Below are positions 47,301 to 62,237 of a stretch of 64,000 bases of DNA, piece after piece. The translations under genes and the position numbers were made by a program. Below the pieces are notes generated by a model. The model was given only the letters and a program-made list of their open reading frames with translations. It had not been told where the DNA came from and ran no database searches. Positions within the stretch are counted from its first letter, which is position 1. Each line of letters starts with the position of its first letter. The stretch spans positions 7,162,399 to 7,226,398 of the forward strand of contig VZDJ01007747.1 of assembly GCA_008694505.1 (NCBI GenBank), written 5' to 3'. This DNA is from Cyanoderma ruficeps. Taxonomy: Eukaryota > Chordata > Aves > Passeriformes > Timaliidae.

Positions 47301-50300
47301 CCATCCTTGAAATGAAAGCTGTTAAAAAAGCATAATTTTGCCTAACTACTGTACAAATATTTTAGAAAATAAGGTCTTTACACCAAAAATTATCTGTTAA
47401 ACATATATTAAGCTGGCAAAGACACCAAATCAAATGGAAGAGATAGGGAAGGCTGTTAAGAGGAAAGATTAAGTTATTCATCTGTGAATGGCGTTTCCAT
47501 TACGGTGAAACTACTTGGAATGAAATGGGCAAATAGCTTTGTCTGAAGAAAAAATAGCTGCAGTGTGGTGGTAGCATTTGCTGAGGTTATTATAAGATGA
47601 CTTTGATTCAAAAGAAGGGTGAAGAAGAGTTGGAAAGGAATTTTAATCAGTGCTAGCAGCAGAAGAGACAGGGCATAATGTAAGTGATTCATGTAGAGGA
47701 GCATACCCTGGGCAGCAGGCACTTACACAGCTGGGCAGACTGAGTTAATTTCCTTGAGCATTGCTTTTCTCTTCCTCTTTCTAGCCAGGCTGTGCATATG
47801 CCAGTTAATGTTTGCCCGGTGCCATGTACAGCCTTTCCAAATCTTCCTCTGTACTGGGCAGTGAGACTGGCAGTGTGCCACGCTTCCTGAACTGAGCATG
47901 GGCAACAGAGGAAAGAGTTCAGAGAAGAGCAAAGGAGGGCTGTCCGAGGCCAGACTGCTTTGGATCAGACAGCATTATCACTGGTGACCTAAGCATAGAG
48001 CCTGGATTTGCATGGCATGATTAGAAGATTATAGCGAGTGTTATGGGTAGTGGGAAAACAGAACACCAGTGAAGGGAATGTGATGGGAGTTATACAAGGG
48101 ATAATAGAGTGGTTGGTGCTATGTTCATTTCTTTTCCTTGAGGCTCTGTGAAAGAAACTAGTTTCGGTTCAGTTACCACAACAACTTCTACATAGAAATC
48201 AAGCAGGCTGTGGTTCTGGAAAAACCTGGAAGCTTCTCAGCACAAAAAAGGTGTACCCTTCTCTATTCTGCTGTTGCAAGGAAGACGAGTGTCCTGTGGA
48301 GAACAAGGGAGGGATTACTTTGAAATTTGTGATTGCTTCTCAGAAACCCCACTGTTGATCTCATTGCTTTTATCACTGTTCAGGAAATCTGGGAGGGCTT
48401 GTTTTTGGTTTACTTGGTGTTTCCCCTTCCCCTTCCCTTCTGTATTTGATTTCCATTTCCTGGCTTTTGAATCCCTCCTGTACTTTTACCCTATTCAAGT
48501 GTATCTACCTGTCAAACAGGTTGGGATAGAAATATATCAAATTTTCACTGGGAAGCAAGTATCCTAGGAAAGAAATAGGCACAGTTGTTTCAGGATGTCA
48601 TAGAACTAGATTTGAGACAGAGGAGCAATTTCTGTTTTCCCCTTTTCTCCTCTGCCACCCCCTGCCCCCAACATTAAGTGTCAAAGAAAGCTTAGAAAAT
48701 TGCTCAGTTTAGTAGTGTTGGCAAAAAGTGCACCTCTGTAGCTGTTCCATTTTGTTCTATTACTTCTCTGTACTGTATAAGAACCCTTCAAACCATGATG
48801 TTCTGATACATTCAGAGTCACTGCTGTCTTAAGTCAAAGATATTTCTATTTTTAAAGAATAGTGTAAATTGAGATTGTCAAGTAAAGAAGTCAGCAAATC
48901 TTGCTGTCTCTGAGCAGAGTGGGAGAGCCAGGCCACAACATATGACAGAGGTGGGGTAGAAGGGTGATAGTTGGATGCTTGCTGCATGAATTGGACAGGA
49001 TAGAGAGAATATATGGTATATTCAGCATGAAGAACTTAATAAACCTGGTCATAGTCCAGATATGTATGCTTGCCCTCATAGAGCGTTCACATGACACCAT
49101 TCTACAATCTAGGGACAGCTTGTGGTAAGCAGTTATTGCTGTCTTAGGACTTGGACCCAGAATGCTCTGGCAGCTTACCATTATGCCTGCTATTATAAGT
49201 TGCGGAACTTTTAAAATTTACCTTTTTTTAAAAAAAAAGTTAACTGCTACCTTTCCATGATAATTTGCTTTATCATCTATACGACCTCTTTTACTAAGTT
49301 CAAAATAGTTTCCTAACATCTTGTGATTTTGTAGAGTTTGAGTAGACAGAAACAAAATTTAAAGCAGTGTGCACTAAAGTAGTAAAATGAATGCAGTAAT
49401 GTATATCCTCATTAGTAGATTCTATGTGCTGTCATAAACCACTGCTGTTGAACAGTATATTTTGTCTATAAATATAAACATACAGTTGTTCACGTTGTCC
49501 AAAACTAGCCAAGCAGGAATACAAATGGACTTTCATTCCCATGGCTCTGCTATACCCATAGTCTCTTGGAGTTTGTTTCCACTGTAATTCAGTATAATTT
49601 CTTGCATATTCTGATTTAAAGTACTCTTTTCATGCAGCAAATGTTCTGCCAACTGTAATATTATTTTTACTAATGCTTATCTAAATTGTAATCCAAACAT
49701 TGTAGCAGGACAGGCTCTTACACTGCAGACGTATGAATGTGTGTTTCAGTATTGTCTTTAGCATTCACTTAAAGTATCATTAAGGTACTTCAGCCAGGGA
49801 ACATATATAGGATCACATTTTGACTCTATAGAGAATAAATGTAAAATATATATGATGGACAAAAACACCACATTAATGGTCATACTGTTGGGAGGCAACA
49901 GAGCACCTCTTCATTTACTTATTACTGAGCCAACTTTATCATAGGTCTTCAAAACAGGCATCTCTGTAGTGGGAGGAGGGTGAAAGATGTAATTGTAGTT
50001 TATATAACCTCGTTGGCCATCTGATGGGACAGATAACAGTTGTGTGTTTTTTATTGGTGGACTTGGTTTATGAGACCTAGTAGGTATAATTATTTTTTAT
50101 TAAAAATACTGAAATTTAAAATTTATTTTAATTTATTAAATGTATTTATAGTAACTTTTATTATTTGTTAAACAGTTAAATGATTTCAAAGATGCCAACT
50201 TCACCATCTGCAGAAGCAGCAAACTTCTGTCATCACAGTGCTAAAAGGTAAGTTGTCAAGAATATAAGCATCTATCAGCACTGCAGGCAAAACTGTGACT

Positions 50301-52163
50301 GGAAGCAGAGACTGTCAAGATCACACTCAGTTTCTCCAGGGCCATGATGTCTTCTTTCTTTTAATAGACCTTCTGTTCCCCATCTTTGTTGCTCTCTGGT
50401 GGTTCTACCAAGGTATGCACATGCTTGATCAAGTAAGATGCTAGTGTTTAGTCTCCTAGCATCACAGCACTGTGACTTTCATTTCTGTTACTGAAAAAAA
50501 TGAATCTTTCCCCTTAAGAGTAATGTGTTCCATCTTGTTGTTCAGCAAATCCACCTTAACTAGCTGTTGCTAGAGATGCATTGACATTAAAATTTGAAAA
50601 TCTCTCCTTTTCCGTCCTATTGTCTGCTTTGGAGGTTCTCTATACATTGAACTGATACATCTATAAAATATTTGCTCTCATTTTCAAGAAAATCCAGGAC
50701 TCAAGTATTTTCAGGTTTTCAGTATACATTATGTATGCATATATGCTGTAAAACCTTTTCAGCTCCTGTGTTCTTGCTGATCTGTAATAAGTTTCCTCTT
50801 TTTTCCTGTTTTGTGACACCATGACAGAATATTAGATTATAATGATGTAATGTTATACATAATAACATGAAACAGTTAAACCTAGAGCTTTGTGTAGCCA
50901 AAATTCTTATGTCTTTAAACCCAAACTTGATTTCTTTTCAGAAGTCTACTTCAATGATTAAAACATTTGAGTCCTTCCATAAAAAAGTTCAAATAACTTT
51001 TAAAAAAGTAGACTTTTCAAAAGATGCACACCTTTATGAATCAGACTGTGCACTTTTGAGCAGTATATGAATAGATTAGATTCTTGCTAGAAATTATTTA
51101 GTAAGTTGGACTGGCAAGCACTGAATCAGCATTTAAAAATCTGAAGTCAGTATAGTGGCCCCTATGTCAGGCCTTGAGCTTGCTCTCTTCTTCTGCCTTT
51201 TATCTATTCCAAGTTAAAATCTCCAGAACCACTAAAGCTCAAACATGCAGAACAATTATAGTGAGATAGGGGATCTCAAGACTAGAACTAGAGCAGAGCT
51301 GAATCCCGCATTTGGTTTTTGCCTTTCTTACAGGCTTTCCTCTGGTAATAAATCAGTCTTTGAACTGTGGAAAAAGCAAAGGCATAAAAATACATATATA
51401 TGTGAAAAAGAAGACAATGACAATTTTATTGTTAGGGTTTTGTTTGAAAGCTGACATTTCAAGGTTTTATATACCCAAAAGATTCCCTGGTACACATCAT
51501 GTACTCAAAACAGCTATTCTTAATCTTTGGAAATTTTCTCCAACTAGATTTATGTTGTATGGAGTCCCCTGCAGACCCTACAAATATTATCATTTTATCT
51601 TCTTTCCAGTGTAGGTTTTACCCATTTACAACCATTCTGTGACAGCTATAGGTTCCCAGAGGTTCGTTCTTGGATTTCTTTCTATTTTTGCTTAGCTATC
51701 ATTAACCATTTATACTATTTGCCTTTGACTTTTTTTCCAAAGAGTGGAATCTGTTGCTTACCTTCATATGGTCATAAAAACCTGGCAGATCACTGTAAAG
51801 AGTATCCAATGGAGCATTCCCTTAAATACATATATATATATGTACATATAATATACATGTTGAAATGTATGGCTAGATTTTAAAACTAGGCAGTCTTACC
51901 CCAAGTGACAGATATTTATGATAAGCAAACCTGACAAAAAGACTAGAGAGAAGTTATGGGGGAAAAGGCATACCTAAACCAAACACTGAACTTATTTAAC
52001 TTTATTGGCTAAGAGAAGAAATATTGTATTAGCCTCTCTATAACATGAGCCTTCTGAAAAGCAACAAGGGTTTCAAAACCTGCGGGGTATGCAGAAATTC
52101 CAAGTGACAGGCAAGAGTAAAACAGAGCACCGATGAACGTTAGGTGAAAGTAGGCCTCTCTAC
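44343..52163. other. Intergenic, repeat-poor, no gene recognised
   Basis: About 7.8 kb with no transposon or coding exon I can identify. Homeodomain-type ATTA cores cluster at 44,760-45,130 (TTAATTAA, TTTAATTAGG, TAATTA). Short open frames are scattered on both strands and look like chance. Confidence 0.65.
51824..51862. repeat. TA/CATA-rich microsatellite
   Basis: ACATATATATATATGTACAT and the following ATATAATATACATG form a short, partly palindromic AT microsatellite. Confidence 0.8.
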
Positions 52164-52953
52164 ATTTGATGTCGTTCAGAAGGACCTCAACGGGTTGGAG
52201 AAATGGGCAGAGAAGAACCAAATGAAATTCAACAAAGGCAAGTGTAGGGTCCTGTCCCTGGGCAGGAATAATCCCCTGCACCAGGACAGGCGGGGGGCTG
52301 AGCTACTGGAAAGCAGCTTTGTTGAGAAGGACGTGGGAATCCTGGTGGATTGGACCAAGCTGTCCATGAGCCAGCAGTGTCCTTGTGGCCAAGAGGTCAA
52401 CGATGTCCTGGGGTACATTAGGAAGAGCATTCCAGCAGGGCAAGGGAGGTGATCCTGCCCCTCTGCTCAGCCCTGCTGAGGCCTCACCTGGAGTGCTGGG
52501 TCCAGTTCTGGGCTCCTCAGGACAAAAGAGACATGGAGCGGGTCTGGCGAAGGGTGACAAAGATGATTAAGGGTCTGGAACATCTCTCTTATGATGTTAG
52601 GCTGAGGGAGCTGGGCCTGTTAAGCCATGAATAGAGACGGCTGAGAGAGGATCTTGTCAGAGGTCAGAGGATGGAGTCAGGCTCTTTCCGGTAGTGCTGA
52701 GCAATAGGACCGGAGGCAGTGGGCAGAAACTGATACCCAGGAAATTCTACCTGAATATGATGAAGAACTTTTTTACTGTACAGGTGAGTGAACGAATTGC
52801 CCAGAGAGGGTGTAAAGTCTCCCTCACTGGAGATACTCAAGAACCATCTGGATCCAATCCTGTGCTATGTGCTCTGGGATAACCCTGCTTGAGCAGGGAG
52901 GTTAGACCAGGTGACCCACTGTGGTTCCTTCCCACTTTACCCATTTGGGATTC
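52164..52953 (+). mobile_element. CR1 LINE, 3' fragment (about 790 bp)
   Basis: It begins near TTGATGTCGTTCAGAAGGAC and GGAGAAATGGGCAGAGAAG (C-terminal end of ORF2) and continues through CATGAGCCAGCAGTGTCCTT, CACCTGGAGTGCTGGGTCCA and GGTCTGGCGAAGGGTGACAA. It ends in the CR1 tail GACCAGGTGACCCACTGTGG. The remaining coding frame (52144-52452) includes the LEKWAEKNQMKFNKGKCRVL-like segment of CR1 ORF2. It is 5'-truncated and inactive. Confidence 0.94.
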
Positions 52954-55900
52954 AGGCTTTTACATGTTCCTTGAGTAGGAATGACATCAGTCTTGGGAAG
53001 GAGATCCTGTAATGGTTAAATTATTCAGAGAATAAAGTTAGTGGTTTGGGGTTGAGAAGCTGGGGTTTTTGTTTCTGTGAGTTAAATGAGAAGGAAAAAA
53101 GTAGGAAAGGTACTGTGTGACAACAGCTTAAAAGTAAAAACTTTTCCCCTTGGGGAAAAAAAGGCAAAAACCCCCAAAATAATTCACCTTCTCTTAGAAA
53201 ATTTTTCTGATTGTTCTGATTAAATGTAACTAACTTTGAAAGGGAAGACATACCCATTTTTTCCAAGGTAACCCCAATTTTTAAAAGATATTAAGTATTT
53301 CTTGACTATAAAGATATAGCAAGCTTGACTTGAATTCACAAGGGCAAAAAGTTGAAATTTCTCTCAATTTTGTTATAGAAATGCAGAATTGTCAAGTTGC
53401 AATGGCTGCTTTTCAAGGTATTAAGAACAAACCAGACGTCAGTCGAAGAAGCTGGAAGAAATTAAAGCATCTGGAAAAGACTATTTAAAAACTACCTATC
53501 TGCCCTGCCTACTGGTCTCATGGAAAATCCCCTGTTGCTTTGGTGATCTCCACTTGGATGGCTATGTGTGCTCATATTGAAGTACCCATTAAAATCAAGG
53601 GAGAGTCTGCAGAGGCCCGTAAGTTTGCAAGTGTAGAATTTACTGCTGCATTATTGACTAAAATACCCCTGTAAAGTACGTGTGGCTAAAAAATAGATCG
53701 ATCTCTGAAAGCACCAAATAGGTCTCAATTCATGCTTTCACCTTATAAAGTAAGGAATGTAATCCAGAATTAGAGACACCAGAAAAAATAGTCATGGTGA
53801 AAAATAAAAATGTTGCTTCCTCTTAGTGTGAGTTAGTCCTTTTTAGAACTTCAGGTTTACTCTCAATATGTGCTACAGCTTTTTTCTGCATTGAACAAAA
53901 GAGATGCCAAATCATTAGTTGATATGGGGATAAAAATTTATGTACCTCAACATGTATAAGATGACTAAAAGGATGAATTTTAATGCTGTAAAAGTAACAC
54001 CAAACTGTTTATTCTTCTGATGGGCGGGATGATGTTTTCACTCAGCACCAAAAAGAGCATGATCTAATGCTTAACACTGCTGGGATGGGAACGCTTTGCA
54101 TCTAAGTGGAGGTCTGTACAAAACGGCTGTGCTGTCCAAAGCCTTAACTGTTAATTAGTTCCAATACTGGTTCAGCAATCACAGCCATGTTTTGTGTGAC
54201 CTCACTGGTGTGGCATCTGGGCAATTATCTTTGGGATAATGAGCCTCTTCATCCATAGCAGAACAACAATGTCTCCACTTGGCTTGCAAAAGATCAGAGC
54301 CAGTCTGCTTCTCATCAGGGTGCCTGCCATCCCCTTTGTATCACACCTTATTGCAAGCTTAACCTTTCACATTCTACATTAATTGTTTTTAGATTAAAAA
54401 TTAATGAATCAATTTTAACAGCAGTGAGGGAGTTGTGGGAGGGTGTGGGGTGGTGTTAATAAGCCCAAAGTATCATCCAAGAGGTAATTTAGATCTTAAA
54501 TATTCCTGTCTGAGTTCTGAAATGAAAGAGAAACAACATTCCAGATCACTGGTTACAAATGATTGTAATCTTTTTCATCTATGAATAACTGTAATTAGCA
54601 GAAACTATGGGCCTTCTCCTCAACAATACAGTTTTAATGAAAATAGTATCTACTAACTATTCATATAATGTGCAAAAATTATAGAAACACCACAAAAAGG
54701 CTGCCATTTTTTAATATTTTTGTATTCCACACCATGGTGTAGAGCAAACCCTTTAAAACATTTGACCCTTTGAGAGGTTTTTCTCTTATTTCAGTTCTTT
54801 CTTAAAGGGTAATGTGAAGGTTTGCTTGATTCCACTGAAATTATTGAATATGTTGTGGCTAAATTTCTGTAAAGCTACTCTTTCATGTTCACTGATGAGC
54901 TATGAAGCTTTTCCCTTGCTTAGATGAGTACTTCTAAAGCCATGTTGCCATTTCACAAAGTCTGGCAATCAGTGCAGGAACATGACATGAATTACTGATG
55001 TTTCGGGTTGCTTTGTTTCAACAAAGCAGAAATAGGGAATACTTATTGAAGCTTGAATTCTGTCTCCGTCCCTAGGTTTTGCAGTTGGGCCTTTTCTCCC
55101 CCACTTGCACATTGCAGTTAGGCTTCTGCAGACTTTGATTAAAAGAAAAGAGAGCTGTGCTTTAATTTTCCTCATGGTCTAAGCACAGGTGCTGCTTCCA
55201 GTAGCTATTGAGGTTCCTTGAAATGGCAGCTAGAAAGTTACTCAATGCCTAATAAAAAGAGGGAATATCAACTTTTTTTCTGTTGTTCTCTTTTTTCATA
55301 TAAACTAATGCTAATAACTCATCATGTTGTTTGACCTACAGAACATATCTTTGATGGCTCTGAAAATATATTCCTTGTTTTTTTTGACATAGCTATCTTA
55401 AATTTGCTTTTATGTTCATTCAACTCTCCACTTATGGTTTACCGTGTCTTAGAACTGCATTGTAGCTCTTGTTTTTCTTCCCTTTGTATCAAATGAATCA
55501 AATACTATTAATTAATTTGCATTGTAACCTACAGACTTTTCGTTACCACACTGAGAAGGTGGGAAACTGAGACTAGCTTTTATGAGATATTTGCTTAAGA
55601 AAGTCAGAATGACATTTTAATATTTTTATATATAAAATATATAAAATTCTAAGTTGCCCTGATCATCCTTTTTCATAGCTTAAAAATGACTTTGAATTTC
55701 ATCTAGTCAACTTTTATGAATGCAGAAAGTTGAAAAATCCAATATGGAGTTTAAATTATGCAAGTATCTCAAAGGCAAGGTATTTAACCTCAAAAGTTAC
55801 CTCTGTTGGTAACAACTCAATTTTCTCACTTGCTTGCATGGTGTATTCTGAGGGATGACAGCAATGTTTTGAGAAAGGCCTATGTCATGCTGGACTCTCT

Positions 55901-58900
55901 GTACCCCATGAGCTAATACTGACACCGTCTGATGGCTTTCTCTCAGAACATGTTGCCTTTTCTTTTGGATACCTGGTGAGTGCAACTTCTGACACTGTAC
56001 CTAAATAGCCATTCCCCTGCATTAATTATCATCTGTGCCGTTCCTCTATTGATCCATTCCTGTATTCAGTTTGCTCTTTCAAGTGTTGCCACTGCTTTGA
56101 TGAGAGGAAAATAAAAAGCTCTACTGTTTCTTGCAGCTGCTCTTCTTTTTTGGTGCATAAGCAATTTAGTATATAAGCTCTTTTGCCATTAAAATTCCTA
56201 TTATGAATCTTTATGAGATATCACAAATGTGCAAAGTGCAAATACAAGAGCACAGTTCGATCAGCCAAGGTTAATGAAGACAGCCTATTAGTATCCTGCT
56301 GGGTTTGTTGCTGAATGCATTGTAGCAATGCTTGGAGGCTTTGCTCTCAGGGGAGCCCCAGTACAGTAAGGCAGGGAATGCACTATGTGTGGACAGAGAA
56401 ATGGAGAATGCTTGTAAGTTCACAGAAAAGGCTGAAAAAAGAGTTGTAATTAGATAACTAAATAGTATAAAAATTTTTAAACAGCTTGCAAGGACCATTC
56501 AAAAGGGTCCCATTCTCTTTACTTTGCTAAGGTGAATATGGGAATGGGAACGTTATTAAGCACATGGTACAGGCTGAAGTATTTATCTCTCTTCTGTTTA
56601 TCCGGGGAAAGTGGTCCTCTTTTCAGCCAGGCCAAATTCAAGAGTTTGGGTGTTGGAAAAGTCATTTGAAGGTGATTAAGGCCCAGGATCTAGCTGCTTT
56701 GTTCAATATCTCAATTTTTTCGAGATGTTTTATAAGTGGATGTAGCTCCAAAATGGAGAATTTAATTCATTTGTCTCTGTTCTTTTAACACAGTACATCT
56801 TCACTGAAGTGGTCAAAATGTTTCCCTGAGCTTGGAAAACTTTCCTGAATGTCTGTAGTATTGGACAACTGCCCCACAGGAAAATGAATCTGAACATTTG
56901 AAAATGGTCACAATCACTTTAGGTATGTTAATTAGAATTTATGTTTTGTCTCTTAGTCTCTTCAATTTAGACAAGCTGATAAGAAATCTTTTCAACTAGA
57001 TTCTTTTCCTGGTTAAGTCATCTTTTATGATCCCTTGGTAAAAATCCATGACAGAGGCAGAATTAAAACCCCCAAAAGAATAAAAATAAATGTCGAGTAC
57101 TCCCTTTACCTTAAGTACACCTTTCTGCTTGGCAGTTTCTTTTGTGTTAATATTAAATGCAAAAAGGAAATAGCAAAAAAGGCTCTTTTCCAGTGCTTAA
57201 TGAAATGCCAATGTAGGTTCAAGGAAAGTAGATTTTGAATAGATCAGTCCTGTGTGAGATGATTGTTCTATGCTGTTAAAGAAAATTTGGAGTTCTGTAT
57301 GTCCAACAGTTAGATTTGGAATGCTGATCAAAGCTCCTTTGTCTAAATTAGAGAAATTGCATCTGTCATCATATGTACAATGGTCTTGTAATGGCACAAG
57401 GAAAATGGAAATATCCCAAAGTGGAAAATTCATTTCGCAGAAATAGCTGGAGCTGAAAGTAAGGTGGAGTAGTGTTATCTCTCTCTGAGACATACTCTAG
57501 AAGAGGATTACTGACTATTAGCAATAACTTTGTGAAGATCAAAAAAACCCAACAAAGAAAAAGATGACTATGAAAAACAATTCTCAGAAACATTTCCTTC
57601 TGATTAAATGTGTGCAACATGCAGATTCTTCACAGAGAGGGAGAAGAAGTAACATAACAATTCTTTGATGTGTGCAGGAATAGAAAGAATCAGTGGATTG
57701 TGGGTCTTTGGGAATCTGCTAGATTTGCTAACATAGGGGAAGAGAAAGTTTCACATCCTATCAAAAGCAAAACCAACCAAATAAAAAATCCAGCACAGAA
57801 TCAGATTAACCCCCACCAGTCTGAAAATGTAATTGGATTAGGTAAAGGTTCAGTAATGATCTTCAAACATTTGCACACTCTCAGGAATATTTGCAACAGT
57901 GGAAGTGAAAATTATCATCTCTGAAAGAGTTCTGTGGGTCAAGGATCAATGAAGAGTTATAGAAAATAAAGAACTGAAGTAATACTATAATACAAGTGGA
58001 ACATCCAGCAATTCTCTCTGAATGTTGTCATTTAAATTTGACTTCAGTCAACTGTCAGTTTTGTATCAAGATTGGGACTATAAAGAATACAAAACCAAGG
58101 GCATCACAGCTGGAAGTAATGGGGGACACAAGATCTAGTATTTCAGGGACAGAAAAACCATATATTGCTCCAAGGGCAGTATTACACAGTGTTAGAAAGA
58201 AGTCCATATCTCTTGAATATTCCCAAAGTGTAAAGAGTTTGTAACATGGAGCTGATATCACTGGTTTAAACTCACATTATTCTATGAAAATGAAAGAACA
58301 AAAAGTCAGAACTGTAGTATGTATGCAACCTAGGCTTTAAAGTTTTCTGAGTGTGTTTTTCTGTGTGTGGCTGCATACTTAGTGATCAAAGAGGCAGAGT
58401 ACATCTCTACAGGAATAATGTAGTGCAAGTGTGATATGGTTTATGCATACATTACTTCCTAGTTACTCTACTACCACTGGGAGAACACGTGTATAATATT
58501 AGGACTCAGAAATAACTGTCTGGGGAACTACTTGCTCTTTGGGCCATATTAGAAGTTGGCTACCTTTTAAAGTCATTCTGAATATTGATGAGCGTCTAAA
58601 TGGGTACATTTTTATTTACTGAGAACCAAAGGAATGCTGAGTTGCAAATACACCTAGGCTCCAGAGACTTTCAACTGAGCTATAAAAAGGGAACTTTTCA
58701 AATTTGCAGTCAGAAAGAAAACACAGACTCCTCAAAATATTAAGTTATTTAAGAATTGGGTGTCTCTTCAGACTTTTCATAATTTGAATGAACAGAAACA
58801 TTGTCTACTGGTCAGTAATCACAGGTGAAAACTAGGCCTTGCGGGCACCAATAAGAATTCTGCCAACAGCATCAGGGAAGCCAGGATTTGCATATTAATT

Positions 58901-61332
58901 TCTGGATGTGTGTGCATTACATTCATGAATAGCTAGAGTGAAACACTCTGCCTATATCCATAAATCTGCATTTCTTGTTTCTACATACCAAATAGGTATA
59001 AAATTGTGTATACTGTACTCTAGAGCCAATACCCTTGCATATGAAAAAATTGGGTTCAAAATATGTCTGTTGACAAATATACAGATTGCCTGAGAAAATC
59101 CTTAGATGCAAAAATTTACTGCTGGCTATATGCAGTATGCCTGCATATCAATTGCAGTGACATAGTAAAGTTTATTATGGATTTTCGGAGGTGTAGTGTG
59201 ATATCAAGTTTAAAAAGTGCTTGAGGAATATAAACTACCAATGAAAATTGTAAGGGAGAAGATGTACACTGCACCTTATGCATTAGAAGAATGATGCTAA
59301 GAGCATTACACCTGATGGGGTTATAAGCTAGCTGCATTAATGTATACATTTTACAATGTATATAATACAGCACCATTTTTGGGAACAGTGAATAGCCAAC
59401 TGGAAATTTCTCAGTTTCCCTTTAAGGTCATGACTTTGAAGAGAACACAGATGACTGATTTTTTTCTGGTAGCAGCAGACTCGAAAGGTCACTCATATTT
59501 TTAAATTATAGAATTTTTTGGTGAGTTGTCTTTTTGTTCGCTTTCAATCTACATTTATGTAATGCAGCTTTATTGGCATGACAGTTTGGAAAAAGCGAGT
59601 GTCAAAGTCTTCTGCTAGACAATTAAAGTAAAATGGATTTTAAATTTATATACATAAAGTGATCTCACCAGCAGTGTTTGCATATTCATCTGCTTGGGAA
59701 AAAGGTCTAATGGTGATATTCATTTGTTCCTACTCACAGTGAATAAAGTGCATAATAATTTGTGATGTCTTTAAAATTGCATTGAGAACTAAGGAGTTTC
59801 TCAGAAAACTTTAACAGTTGGGTCCCTGTTTTAGGTAGTTTGCAAAGATAGTTTGCAAAATCATTGGAAGGCTCAAAACTTGGTCCTTTATAGTCTATTA
59901 ATCTATCTTCTGTTTTTCCACATTCTTTCTTTTAACGTATGGACGCATCATGTTGTACCTAGATGAAACTCTGGTCTTAGGAATTAAAATATTTGAGGCT
60001 TCTTGGCTTGCAAATTAGCTTGGTTTGGTGTTTGTTTGTTTAAAATCTCTGTCAAACTAGGTGTCAAAATTGTGGAAGAATTGTAGCCTAAAAGATCCTG
60101 GTAGCACATAAGTATCCTCAGCTTGAGCATGGTTTACAGCATAACTATGTAGTGCCTTTGTCACTTTGGAAGACAGTGAATCCCCGGAGGAATCCTGTTG
60201 TCCTTTGATGGGATGAGTTTGTTGATCAAAGGTTTTACACACACCTAGAATGGAATTAATCTTTATGCATACTTTGGCAGCAAAGACAGTGTATGGACCC
60301 CACTTGCTATTCTTTCTCCTGTCATGCTGTATTTTATCTTTTACTGATACAAGTACTTCTGAGTTCATATTTCAAACGAGGTTATTGAAATCATAGAGGT
60401 CTCAGACGTCTTCAGTGTGTTTTCCTCTAATTAGAGATAGTTTTAGAAAAAAATAGCTCCAGTATTTCATTCAATTTTTGGTTTACCAATGAGAATCCTG
60501 TTTTATATTTTAGGCAGAATGATGTAGATAGATCTGAGGTTACCAGGTCAGGAGAAAATGTATGCCCTTTCTTAGCCAAGTACATGCTAAATACATGCTG
60601 AATTTTTTGCGTCACTGTATAATTGAAATGGTAAAAGTGTTTTTGTCAATGACTATGCTTTCTTTGTGTTTTAGAAAAGTATATGTTTTTGGATATGCTT
60701 ACCCCTTGTCTGATAGTAGAAGAGGTAGAAGTTGGGGCAGTGAGAATCTTATTTGTGTGGAACTTTGGTTCCTACGGTGCCTTGCAAACCAGCTTGCAAA
60801 ATCATGAAGTGCCAAAATTATGCATTAGCATCCATAGCCCGTGTCCTTGTGCTTATTTGGGATTGATAAAACTCCTTTTTTATAGTACAGTGTAGCCAAA
60901 CATCAGTATTAAGACTTCCATTCAGTCTGATAAATAGAACTAATTTAAATTTAATTGTCTAAAGTGAATTAAATAAAAACATTACAGGCAGCCAAAAAGC
61001 ATGTAAACAAACTATCTTTTCTTCCTTCATTTGGATAGTTTTTGTTCTCCTTCAGTAGTTTTTTTCTGTGCTTTATTTAAAAGAAATATTGTTGGTACCC
61101 AAATAACAGAGTATTTCACTAGACCCACATTTCTTGCATAGAAGGAAATGACAACCACAAGGAAACTAAGATACAGCACATTGTTTGAAGGGACATGCAA
61201 GCCTTTTCTTTCTGGGTGTTGTATATTCTTTCCCCAAGCATATATTTCTTCTACACTTGTATGTATAATTAAATTTATTATAAGCTCCAATTTACTCTTT
61301 GGTAGTTCTTGTAAAAAAGTCATTTCACTAGC
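52954..61332. other. Intergenic, repeat-poor, no gene recognised
   Basis: About 8.4 kb, the longest stretch of the window without any recognised element. AT-rich, with G-rich GGGAGTTGTGGGAGGGTGTG at about 54,427-54,446. No exon-like block stood out. Confidence 0.65.
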
Positions 61333-62237
61333 AACTTGGAGGCACCACTTGAAGGAATACTAAGTAAGTTTGCCAACAACACTAAATTGGGAGGAACTGT
61401 CGACTCCCTCAAGGTCAAGAGAGACCTTGCCAAATTAGAGACACGGGCAATCACCAACCTTATGAAGTTTAACAAGGGTAAATGCTGGATTCTGTGCCTG
61501 GGACAGGGCAACCCGGCTGCAAGTGTAGACTGGGAAATGAGAGGCTGGAGAACAGTGCTGGAAAAAGGGACTTGGGGGTCCTGGTCAATGGCAAGTTGAA
61601 TTTGAGTCATTGTGTCCTGGCAGTCAGGAGGGCAAAGCGCGTCCTGGGGGACATCAGACACAGCATCACCAGCTGGGCAAAGGAGGGGATTGTCCTGCTC
61701 TGCTCTGCACTGGAGCAGACTTACCTTGAGTGCTGGGGGCAGTTTTGGGTGCCACAATATAAGAAAGATATTAAATTATTAGAGAGTGTTCAAAGGAGGG
61801 CAGCAAAGATAGTGAAGGGTCTGGAGGAGAAGCCATCTGAGGAGTGGCTGTTGTCACTTGGTCTGTTCAACCTGGAGGAGACTGAGTGGACACCTCATTT
61901 TTGTCTTCAGCATTCTCATGAGGGGATGCAGAGGGGCAAGTACCAATCTTGTCACTCTTGTGACCAGAGACAGGACTTAAGCAAATGGCATGAAGCTGAG
62001 TTGGGGGACTTTTAGGCTGGATATCAGGAAAAGGTTTTTCACACAGCGGGTTGTTGGGCACTGAAACAGGCTCCCCAGGGAGGTGGTCATAACATCAAAC
62101 CTCTCTGAATTCAAGAAATGTTTGGATAATGCTCTCAGGCACATGGAGTAAATCTTGGGATATCCTTTGCAGGGCCAGGAGTTGAATTTGATGATCCTGA
62201 TCAGTGCTTTCCAATTCAGCGTATTTAATGATTCTAT
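61333..62237 (+). mobile_element. CR1 LINE, 3' fragment (about 900 bp)
   Basis: From AACACTAAATTGGGAGGAAC and TCACCAACCTTATGAAGTTT (end of ORF2), through GGGATTGTCCTGCTCTGCTC and CAGTTTTGGGTGCCACAATA, to the tail AATGCTCTCAGGCACATGGA and GGCCAGGAGTTGAATTTGAT. The end is near 62,237 (AATGATTCTATATG). It has small internal deletions and stops. Same CR1 type as the short copy at 21.9 kb. Confidence 0.94.
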
